From an uncultured Collinsella sp. (GTDB lineage Bacteria; Actinomycetota; Coriobacteriia; Coriobacteriales; Coriobacteriaceae): a stretch of 5,180 nt of DNA. The translations under genes were made by a program, and so were the position numbers. Positions 1 through 5,180 of this stretch are shown here, in pieces; the first letter of the stretch is position 1; the number at the start of each line of letters is the position of its first letter. The notes beneath the pieces were generated by a model. That model was not told the origin of the DNA. It ran no database searches and saw only the letters and a list, made by a program, of their open reading frames with translations. The stretch lies in the NCBI GenBank assembly GCA_900555815.1, contig USMR01000086.1, forward strand, positions 1 to 5,180. The letters run 5' to 3'.

Positions 1-115
1 ACCCAGGCAGACGAGAAGGCTCGCTCGTTAGCACCGGCAGACTATTGCTGCATTTTCTGAGCATCGGTGCACGGCGCCCCCGCGCGAGCTACACTATCCC
101 CTTAAACATGATTGT

Positions 116-120
116 GAGGA
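116..120 (+). promoter_or_regulatory. Ribosome binding site of the CDF gene
   Basis: GAGGA lies 8 bases before ATG 129. It decides the start at 129 over the in-frame ATG at 108 and the TTG at 45, neither of which has comparable spacing to a purine-rich stretch. Confidence 0.65.
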
Positions 121-128
121 CGACCGCT

Positions 129-1264
129 ATGCTATTTGTAAATCGGCTGGTACATACGCTTGTTCCCGGCAGCGAGGACGAGCCGGTCGATGCATCTTGC
201 CGCACCAACGCGGGTTTTACCGCAAGCCTCATCTGCATTGGACTCAACATCACCCTGTGCCTGGCCAAGGGCATCGCGGGCCTGCTCGCCGGCTCCGTCT
301 CCCTCATCGCCGACGCTTTCAACAACCTCTCCGATGCCCGGCAGACGAAGGCCACCCCTATGGTCACGGCCGCTATGAGTACCTAGCCGGCCTGTTCGTC
401 GCCGTCCTGGTTTGCGCCGTCGGCATCAACCTGATCCTCGAGTCGGTCACCAAGATCATCAAGCCTTCCCCCACCGCTTACACGTTCATTTCCCTTGCGG
501 CACTGGCTACGTCCATGCTCGTAAAGCTCTGGATGGCCGCGTTCAACCGCACGCTGGGTAACCGCATCGATTCCGAAACGCTCATCGCCACGGCGCAGGA
601 CTCCAAAAACGACGTCATCACCTCGGGCTCGGTCTTGGTGGCGGCGCTTATTTCGCAGACGACCGGCTTTGACCTCGATGGCTGGGCAGGCCTGGGTGTG
701 GGCATCTTCATCTGCATCAGCGGCATGGGCCTAGTGCGCGACGCCATCAGCCCATTGCTGGGGCAAGCGCCCGACCCCAAGCTCGTCCAGGCAATCCGCG
801 ATAAGATCATGTCCTATCCGCAGGTCTTGGGCACACACGACCTGATGGTGCACGACTACGGCCCCGGTCGTCAGTTTGCCAGCGCCCACGTGGAGATGCC
901 CGGCGAGGGCGACGCATTTGAGCACCACGAGATTTTGGACACCATCGAGCACGACATCAAGCGCCAAATGGGCATCGATATCACGCTGCACTGCGACCCC
1001 ATCGCCACCACCAGCGACGACCTGCGCAGCTGGGTCAAGCGCGGCGTCATGCAGATCGATCCCGCGCTCTCCATCCACGACCTGCACGAGCACGACGGGT
1101 TCGTTTCGTTTGACCTGGTGCGTCCCGACGGCTTTGACATATCCGACGAGGAGCTGCTGGAGCTCGTCACGCGCATCGTGCACGAGCGCCGACCCGATGC
1201 CTCATGCGTCGTCACGTTTGATTCGGGCTTTAGCTCGCCCGAGCGTCCGGCCGAGCAGTTGTAG
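129..1264 (+). pseudogene. Cation diffusion facilitator (CDF) metal exporter, disrupted by an out-of-frame deletion near position 338
   Basis: CDF proteins are membrane antiporters that export divalent metals. The first 70 codons (129-338) give an N-terminal tail, helix 1 and the start of helix 2 (SVSLIADAFNNLSDA), then run into a stop at 384-386. The family continuation, PADEGHPYGHGRYEYLAGL, appears at 338 in another frame and stays open for 308 codons to TAG 1262-1264. That part contains helices 3-6, a cytoplasmic dimerisation domain (starting near LLGQAPDPKL) and an extra C-terminal domain of about 65 residues seen in some bacterial CDFs. About 15 residues normally found between SDA and PADEGHP are absent, so this is a deletion of roughly 46 bases (3n+1), not a one-base slip. 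Intact length would be about 393 residues. Helix 2 carries NxxxD (N65, D69) and helix 5 carries DxxxD (codons at 599 and 611), the pattern I associate with manganese-type CDFs; the metal is inferred. The remainder has no other stop, so the damage is recent or is an assembly error. Start ATG 129 is chosen for its ribosome binding site; ATG 108 is in frame but less well placed. Confidence 0.88.
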
Positions 1265-1276
1265 CCTGCTTAACAG

Positions 1277-2269
1277 CTAGTTTCCCTGCGCGCTCGAGAT
1301 GCCGTTTTGCAGGGCGTTCCAGGCATCCGTCGCCAAGCCGCCCAAGTTCTGCGCGGTATCGCCCAGGTTTTGTGCCGTGTCGCCCAGCTCTTGCGCCTTG
1401 TCTCCCAACTCCTGCGCCTTGTTGCTCAAGTCCTCCAGCGTATTGGAACTCGAGCTGTCCGCGCCGCCCTGGTCGCCGGACGCATTGCCCAACGAGCTGT
1501 CCTTGCGCGTGAGCTGAATCTCGAGGCTACCGTTGTCGTTATAGTAGGCAGATGTGACGACCCAGTTGGCATCGACAACGGGCGTCGAGCCGTCATCGGT
1601 CAGAATCACGGCATTCGAAAGATCGGCGCCGCGCGACTTGAGGATCTTCTTGGCGTTGGACCAGTACTGTCCCGGGATATCGCTCAGATCGACGGTGCTA
1701 GACGAGGCGAACTCGGTTTGTTCGGCAGCGGTATCGGCCGTTGAACTCCCTCGCTTGTTGAGCATGCCCGACACGATGGCAAACACAACCGACAGCGCAA
1801 AGAAAATCGCCAGCACGATGAGGATCTTCTTGATCACGCTCGACGAACGCGACGGTCTCTTCTCCTCGTCCTCGCCATATTGCGGAATCGACTTGGGGTA
1901 CTCGCGATACGGCTCGTGCGACTCGTAGCGAGGCTGCGCCGTGCGAGGCATATACGTCGTCTGCTGAGGCTGCGGAATGGGATTCTGCGGCAGGCCATCA
2001 TAGGGATTCGGCGTCGAGGCAGCATAAGAATCCTGCGGTGCGTAATCAAACGGATCCGGAGCTGCGTTGCCATAGGGGCCTTGCGAAGATGTAGCGTAAG
2101 AATCCTGCGCCGTGTCGCCATAGCCCATAACCCGGGTGGGCTCGGCAGAAGGCTGCGTCGCGGCGGGGTCGGTATAACCGGGGTTGGGAACAACGCGGGT
2201 CGCATCGGCGCTATCGCCAGCCTGCGCGGAACCGTAGCCGCCCATCACGGTTGTCTTGTCCTGATCCAT
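1277..2269 (-). CDS. Single-pass membrane protein of unknown function with a disordered cytoplasmic N-terminus and PASTA-like outer domain
   Basis: I do not recognise a named gene. The 330-residue product has four zones. Residues 1-140 are low-complexity, rich in Pro, Gln, Ser and Tyr (13 Tyr), with almost no Lys before residue 126. They contain three copies of [DE]xT[TR]V[MV] centred on T6, T24 and T45. Residues 145-170 (VIKKILIVLAIFFALSVVFA...) are one membrane helix. Basic residues K137, R138, R141, K147 and K148 precede it, so the N-terminus is probably cytoplasmic. Residues about 194-257 (DIPGQYWSNAKKILKSRGA... NWVVTS... SLEIQLTRKD) resemble a single degenerate PASTA fold: a PxxxG-like start, a helix with AKKxLxxxGA, a central WVV strand and a final strand. 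Residues 284-311 are four 7-residue repeats. There is no Cys and no signal peptide or lipobox. PASTA domains usually bind cell-wall fragments, and TxV-type sites in actinobacteria can be kinase targets read by FHA domains, so an envelope or signalling role is possible but inferred. It ends 12 bases from the convergent CDF pseudogene. ATG 2269 is chosen for its AAGGA ribosome binding site. Confidence 0.85.
   Translation of the reverse strand: MDQDKTTVMGGYGSAQAGDSADATRVVPNPGYTDPAATQPSAEPTRVMGYGDTAQDSYATSSQGPYGNAAPDPFDYAPQDSYAASTPNPYDGLPQNPIPQPQQTTYMPRTAQPRYESHEPYREYPKSIPQYGEDEEKRPSRSSSVIKKILIVLAIFFALSVVFAIVSGMLNKRGSSTADTAAEQTEFASSSTVDLSDIPGQYWSNAKKILKSRGADLSNAVILTDDGSTPVVDANWVVTSAYYNDNGSLEIQLTRKDSSLGNASGDQGGADSSSSNTLEDLSNKAQELGDKAQELGDTAQNLGDTAQNLGGLATDAWNALQNGISSAQGN
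1337..1420 (-). repeat. Four tandem 21-base repeats encoding [KT]AQ[EN]LG[DG]
   Basis: Units lie at 1400-1420, 1379-1399, 1358-1378 and 1337-1357. They encode KAQELGD, KAQELGD, TAQNLGD and TAQNLGG (residues 284-311 of the membrane protein). Ala and Leu are spaced 3-4-3-4 like a and d positions of a heptad, but each unit also has a Gly, so a short coiled coil or a flexible amphipathic stalk are both possible. The codons differ between units, so this is an old or selected repeat and not a fresh duplication. Confidence 0.9.
2022..2109 (-). repeat. Pair of 16-base direct repeats encoding QDSYA
   Basis: Copies at 2022-2037 and 2094-2109 match at 15 of 16 bases and lie 72 bases apart in the same frame. 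They encode the QDSYA segments at residues 55-59 and 79-83 of the membrane protein. Between them are similar Tyr-centred pieces (GPYGN, FDYAPQ), which suggests the disordered region grew by internal duplication. Confidence 0.7.
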
Positions 2270-2277
2270 GCAACGAT

Positions 2278-2286
2278 TCCTTTCCG
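2278..2286 (-). promoter_or_regulatory. Ribosome binding site of the membrane-protein gene
   Basis: Read on the minus strand this is CGGAAAGGA, 8 bases before ATG 2269. The fhs gene has the very similar CGAAAGGA before its start. Confidence 0.65.
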
Positions 2287-2314
2287 TCGCGCGTGAGCCT
2301 CAAGTTATCCATGC

Positions 2315-2320
2315 ATTCTA
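2315..2320 (-). promoter_or_regulatory. Possible -10 element for the membrane-protein gene
   Basis: TAGAAT on the minus strand matches the TATAAT consensus at 5 of 6 positions and would give a 5' leader of about 40 bases before ATG 2269. No good -35 hexamer sits 16-18 bases upstream, so the call rests on the -10 alone. Confidence 0.35.
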
Positions 2321-2387
2321 CCCGCGCAAAAGCCTATGATGGGCAGAGCCCGCCGGTATCTACAAGACATGCGCGGGCCTAAGGATC

Positions 2388-2423
2388 AAAAAGCCCCGCC
2401 GGGCCTTGTGGGCACGGCGGGGC
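2388..2423 (-). terminator. Rho-independent terminator of fhs
   Basis: A 9-bp GC stem (2393-2401 with 2415-2423) is followed inward by one G-A mismatch, a further 3-bp stem (2403-2405 with 2411-2413) and a 5-base loop. On the minus strand the hairpin is followed at once by five T (2388-2392). It starts 25 bases after the fhs stop, in the correct orientation, and should separate fhs from the membrane-protein gene. The rest of the 179-base gap (2270-2448) holds only the -10 candidate and ribosome binding site listed here. Confidence 0.88.
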
Positions 2424-2448
2424 GGACAAGCAGCTATGGACAGCAGGC

Positions 2449-4116
2449 TTAAAACAGGCCGGTGATGTTGCCGTCGTTGTCGACGTCGATGTTCTCGGCC
2501 GCGGGGACCTTGGGCAGGCCCGGCATGGTCAGAACACTGCCAGTCAGTGCGACCACAAAGTGGGCACCGGCGGAAACCTTGAGCTCACGCACCGTGATAC
2601 GGAAGTTCTCGGGAGCGCCCAGGGCCTTGGCGTTGTCGCTAAAGCTGTACTGCGTCTTGGCGACGCACACCGGCAGGTTGCCAAAGCCATTCTCGCGCAG
2701 CTCGGCGAGCTGGCGCTTGGCGGCCGGCGTAAAGTCAACGCCGTCGGCGCGGTAGACCTTGGTGGCAACGGCCTCGAGGGCATCAGCGACATCAGCGCCG
2801 TCCTCATAGGCAAACTTGAGCTCGCTCGGCTGTTCAATCAGACGCATGACCTCATCGGCCAGGTCGAGCGCGCCCTCGCCGCCCTTGGCCCAGACCTCGG
2901 AAAGCTTAACGTTGACGCCGAGCTTCTGGCATTCGGACTCGATGAGAGCAAGCTCGGCCTCGGTGTCCGTCGGGAAACGGTTGATGGCGACCACGCAGGG
3001 CAGACCATAAACGTTCTGGATGTTGTCGACGTGACGCAGCAGGTTGGGCATGCCAGCCTTGAGTGCCTCGAGGTTCTCCTCGTTGAGATCGGCCTTGGCG
3101 ACGCCACCGTTGTACTTCAACGCGCGAGCGGTGGCGACGACCACGACGGCGTTGGGACGAACGCCCGTCATGCGGCACTTGATGTCCAGGAATTTCTCGG
3201 CACCCAGGTCGGCACCAAAGCCCGCCTCGGTAATGGCGACATCGCCAAAACGCATAGCCATACGCGTGGCCATGATGGAGTTGCAGCCGTGGGCAATGTT
3301 GGCGAAGGGACCGCCGTGGACAAACGCGGGCGTGCCCTCGAGCGTCTGCACCAGATTGGGCTTGAGCGCATCCTTGAGCAGTGCGGCCATAGCTCCCTGG
3401 GCCTTAAGGTCGCGGGCGCGGACGGGCTCGCCGGCATAGCTATAGCCGACAACGATCTCGCCCAAGCGCTCCTTAAGATCGCTGATGCTCGTGGACAGGC
3501 ACAGGATCGCCATGACCTCGGAGGCAACGGTGATATCGAAGCCGTCCTCGCGCGGCACGCCCTGGGCCTTACCGCCAATGCCGTCGATGACGTGGCGCAG
3601 CTGACGGTCGTTCATATCGACGACGCGCTTCCAAGTGATGCGCTTAACGTCAATACCGAGCTGATTGCCCTGCTGGATGTGGTTATCGAGCATGGCGGCC
3701 AGCAGGTTATTGGCGGCACCGATAGCGTGGAAGTCGCCGGTAAAGTGCAGGTTGATATCCTCCATGGGGATGACCTGAGCCCAGCCGCCGCCGGCAGCAC
3801 CGCCCTTAACGCCAAAGACGGGGCCGAGCGAAGGCTCGCGCAGGGCCACGGCACTCTTGACGCCGCGACGACGCAGGCCATCGGCCAGACCGATGGTCGT
3901 GGTGGTCTTGCCCTCGCCCGCAGGCGTTGGGTTGATAGCGGTCACGAGAACGAGCTTGGCCTGGTGATCAGTCGGCTCGTTGAGCAGTGAATAGTCGACC
4001 TTAGCCTTGTCGAAGCCGTACGGAATAAGGTGCTTAACGTCGACGCCGGCGTTCTTGGCCACCTCGGTAATAGGCAGCGGCGTGACAGAACGTGCGATTT
4101 CGATGTCAGTAGGCAT
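2449..4116 (-). CDS. fhs: Formate-tetrahydrofolate ligase (10-formyl-THF synthetase), complete
   Basis: The enzyme joins formate to tetrahydrofolate using ATP, giving 10-formyl-THF in the cytoplasm. This feeds purine and formyl-methionine synthesis and, in acetogens, the methyl branch of the Wood-Ljungdahl pathway; the reaction is reversible. The 555-residue product is the usual family length. Visible motifs are the nucleotide loop [11 protein letters not shown] (residues 64-74, K70), the first family signature [11 protein letters not shown] (102-112), [20 protein letters not shown] (117-136), F300 in [14 protein letters not shown], the second signature [12 protein letters not shown] (327-338) and W409 in [15 protein letters not shown]300 and W409 probably correspond to the folate-stacking Phe and Trp known in the Moorella enzyme (recalled, not aligned). 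W112 replaces the Tyr usual at that place in the signature. Start ATG 4116 is preferred because AAAGGA lies 6 bases upstream and the family N-terminus begins there. An in-frame ATG at 4191 would add 25 unlike residues and would start upstream of the predicted promoter. The gene appears monocistronic, with its own promoter and terminator. Confidence 0.97.
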   Translation of the reverse strand: MPTDIEIARSVTPLPITEVAKNAGVDVKHLIPYGFDKAKVDYSLLNEPTDHQAKLVLVTAINPTPAGEGKTTTTIGLADGLRRRGVKSAVALREPSLGPVFGVKGGAAGGGWAQVIPMEDINLHFTGDFHAIGAANNLLAAMLDNHIQQGNQLGIDVKRITWKRVVDMNDRQLRHVIDGIGGKAQGVPREDGFDITVASEVMAILCLSTSISDLKERLGEIVVGYSYAGEPVRARDLKAQGAMAALLKDALKPNLVQTLEGTPAFVHGGPFANIAHGCNSIMATRMAMRFGDVAITEAGFGADLGAEKFLDIKCRMTGVRPNAVVVVATARALKYNGGVAKADLNEENLEALKAGMPNLLRHVDNIQNVYGLPCVVAINRFPTDTEAELALIESECQKLGVNVKLSEVWAKGGEGALDLADEVMRLIEQPSELKFAYEDGADVADALEAVATKVYRADGVDFTPAAKRQLAELRENGFGNLPVCVAKTQYSFSDNAKALGAPENFRITVRELKVSAGAHFVVALTGSVLTMPGLPKVPAAENIDVDNDGNITGLF

Positions 4117-4122
4117 GGGCGG

Positions 4123-4130
4123 TCCTTTCG
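4123..4130 (-). promoter_or_regulatory. Ribosome binding site deciding the fhs start
   Basis: Minus-strand CGAAAGGA ends 6 bases before ATG 4116. It supports this start over the in-frame ATG at 4191. Confidence 0.75.
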
Positions 4131-4156
4131 TTACCGAATGAGAAAAAGACCAATTC

Positions 4157-4184
4157 AGCATAGCACGGGCGCGCAATAGTAAAA
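4157..4184 (-). promoter_or_regulatory. Probable fhs promoter with extended -10
   Basis: On the minus strand the -10 is TATGCT (4157-4162) preceded by TGC, an extended -10. A T-rich -35 candidate TTTTAC (4179-4184) lies 16 bases further upstream; GTTTTA gives 17. Transcription would begin near 4150, leaving a leader of about 33 bases with the ribosome binding site. No riboswitch-sized leader is available. The promoter sits in the 146-base gap after ruvB, which otherwise shows no clear terminator. Confidence 0.5.
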
Positions 4185-4262
4185 CGCCCATAACCGATGA
4201 ACGGCGATATGTTTACCCGATGCCCAGCGATAGCCTACAGATGCGCTAAAACAAGCCCATTC

Positions 4263-5180
4263 CTACAGGGTCGGTTCAATACCCAAATGCTCAAAGGTGC
4301 GAAGCGTTGCCTGGCGGCCCTGGGGCGTGCGAATCATCAAGCCGCACTGCAGCAGATAGGGCTCGTAGACATCCTCAAGCGTACCCGGGTCCTCGCCCAC
4401 CGCGCTAGCAAGCGTCGTCAGGCCCACGGCACGGCCGGAGAACGTCTTGGCAAGCGTCTCCAAGATGCGAATGTCCATCCAGTCCAGACCAAGCTCGTCG
4501 ATCTCAAAGAACTCGAGCGCCTGACGGCAAATGTCAAGCTCAATAGGACCGTTGCCGCGCACCTGCGCGTAGTCGCGCACGCGCTTGAGCAGACGGTTGG
4601 CAAGACGCGGCGTACCGCGGGAACGCGAGCCGATCTCGAGTGCACTGGCATGGTCGATCGTCACACCCAGAATGGTCGCCGAGCGTGTCACAATCTGGGC
4701 GAGCTCCTCGACGGTGTAGTAATCCAGGCGATACGAAATGCCAAAACGGTCGCGTAGTGGGCCGGTCAACATGCCCGAGCGAGTCGTTGCCGCTACCAGC
4801 GTAAACTTGGGGATATCCAGGCGAATCGAGCGCGCCGCCGGACCCTTGCCAATCACGATATCGAGGGCAAAGTCCTCCATCGCGGGGTACAGGACCTCCT
4901 CGACCGAACGGTTGAGGCGGTGGATCTCGTCGATAAACAGCACATCACCCGGCTGCAAGTTAGTAAGGATGGCCGCCAGGTCGCCCGTGCGCGCGATGGC
5001 GGGGCCACTCGTGGTCTTGATCTGAGCGCCCAGCTCGTTGGCGATAACGGTGGCCAGCGTGGTCTTGCCCAGGCCCGGAGGACCCGAGAAAATCACGTGG
5101 TCGAGCGTCTCGCCACGGTTCTGCGCCGCTTCGATCAACACGCGCAGGCTCTGCTTGATGTGCTCCTGGCCGCAGTAGTC
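4263..5180 (-). CDS. ruvB: Holliday junction branch-migration ATPase RuvB, 5' end cut by window edge
   Basis: RuvB forms hexameric rings that, with RuvA, drive branch migration of Holliday junctions during recombinational repair before RuvC cleavage. The visible 305 residues start inside the protein at [14 protein letters not shown]; the family is about 335-350 residues, so some 30-45 N-terminal residues lie beyond 5180. In visible numbering there is Walker A GPPGLGKT (33-40), Walker B LFIDEIH (81-87), sensor 1 AATTRS (130-135), the arginine-finger stretch GPLRDRFG (140-147) and sensor 2 [11 protein letters not shown] (188-198). The DNA-binding winged helix (about 232-305) includes [23 protein letters not shown] and RTPQGR. 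All key residues are present and the C-terminus is intact. A GTG codon at 5141 is an internal Val and not a start, since the family sequence continues without a break to the edge. ruvA and ruvC often lie upstream but are outside the window. Confidence 0.97.
   Translation of the reverse strand, partial: DYCGQEHIKQSLRVLIEAAQNRGETLDHVIFSGPPGLGKTTLATVIANELGAQIKTTSGPAIARTGDLAAILTNLQPGDVLFIDEIHRLNRSVEEVLYPAMEDFALDIVIGKGPAARSIRLDIPKFTLVAATTRSGMLTGPLRDRFGISYRLDYYTVEELAQIVTRSATILGVTIDHASALEIGSRSRGTPRLANRLLKRVRDYAQVRGNGPIELDICRQALEFFEIDELGLDWMDIRILETLAKTFSGRAVGLTTLASAVGEDPGTLEDVYEPYLLQCGLMIRTPQGRQATLRTFEHLGIEPTL

Noticed and set aside
1..60. Tail of an upstream gene reading TQADEKARSLAPADYCCIF then TGA at 58-60
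   Set aside because: Only 19 codons are visible and they are not recognisable; other frames are equally open over such a short span.
45..95. A promoter for the CDF gene (TTGCTG at 45, TACACT at 90)
   Set aside because: The two elements are not correctly spaced to each other and neither has a good partner.
197..337. A TTG-started extension of the second CDF frame
   Set aside because: The translation before 338 is Arg/His-rich out-of-frame sequence with no ribosome binding site, overlapping the true helix 1 coding in another frame.
321..400. Programmed ribosomal frameshift joining the two CDF frames
   Set aside because: About 15 family residues are missing at the junction, which a frameshift would not restore, and no slippery site with a downstream structure is evident.
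2348..2378. A 6-bp GC inverted repeat (2348-2353 with 2373-2378) as a second terminator
   Set aside because: The loop is 19 bases, there is no T tract on either strand, and the strong fhs terminator already lies beside it.
2560..3990. A 476-codon open frame on the plus strand opposite fhs
   Set aside because: It lies wholly antisense to a clearly functional fhs, has no family resemblance, and such frames are common opposite GC-rich genes.
4167..4189. GGGCG/CGCCC inverted repeat overlapping the fhs promoter as an operator
   Set aside because: The arms are only 5 bases with a 13-base gap in GC-rich DNA, which is expected by chance.

Overview
The window is GC-rich, densely coding bacterial DNA. 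Codon choice and protein style (a GC-rich high-identity Fhs and RuvB next to an actinobacterial-looking single-pass membrane protein) suggest a gut Coriobacteriia-type actinobacterium such as Collinsella. That placement is inference from pattern recognition; no marker gene in the window proves it.

Layout, left to right. Positions 1-128 are a short leader with a ribosome binding site. Positions 129-1264 (+) hold a cation diffusion facilitator (CDF) metal exporter gene that is broken. Its first 70 codons read in one frame and its last 308 in another, and about 15 residues of the second membrane helix and following loop are missing at position 338. Converging on it, with only 12 bases between the stops, is a 330-residue protein of unknown function (1277-2269, -). 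It has a disordered Tyr/Pro/Gln-rich cytoplasmic half carrying three copies of a [DE]xT[TR]V[MV] motif, one membrane helix, a PASTA-like outer domain and a C-terminal 7-residue repeat. Positions 2270-2448 are intergenic and hold a strong hairpin terminator for the next gene. Positions 2449-4116 (-) encode a complete formate-tetrahydrofolate ligase (fhs). Positions 4117-4262 carry its probable promoter. Positions 4263-5180 (-) hold ruvB, the Holliday-junction branch-migration motor, cut at its 5' end by the window edge.

The three minus-strand genes lie in the order ruvB, fhs, membrane protein, but they look like separate transcription units. fhs has its own promoter-like sequence and its own terminator, and the membrane protein starts more than 100 bases beyond that terminator. 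No functional pathway links the four genes: DNA repair, one-carbon metabolism, an envelope/signalling candidate and a decayed metal exporter. I see no mobile element, CRISPR array, tRNA or rRNA. The most notable items are the clean disruption of the CDF gene and the possible phosphothreonine-type motifs in the unknown membrane protein.
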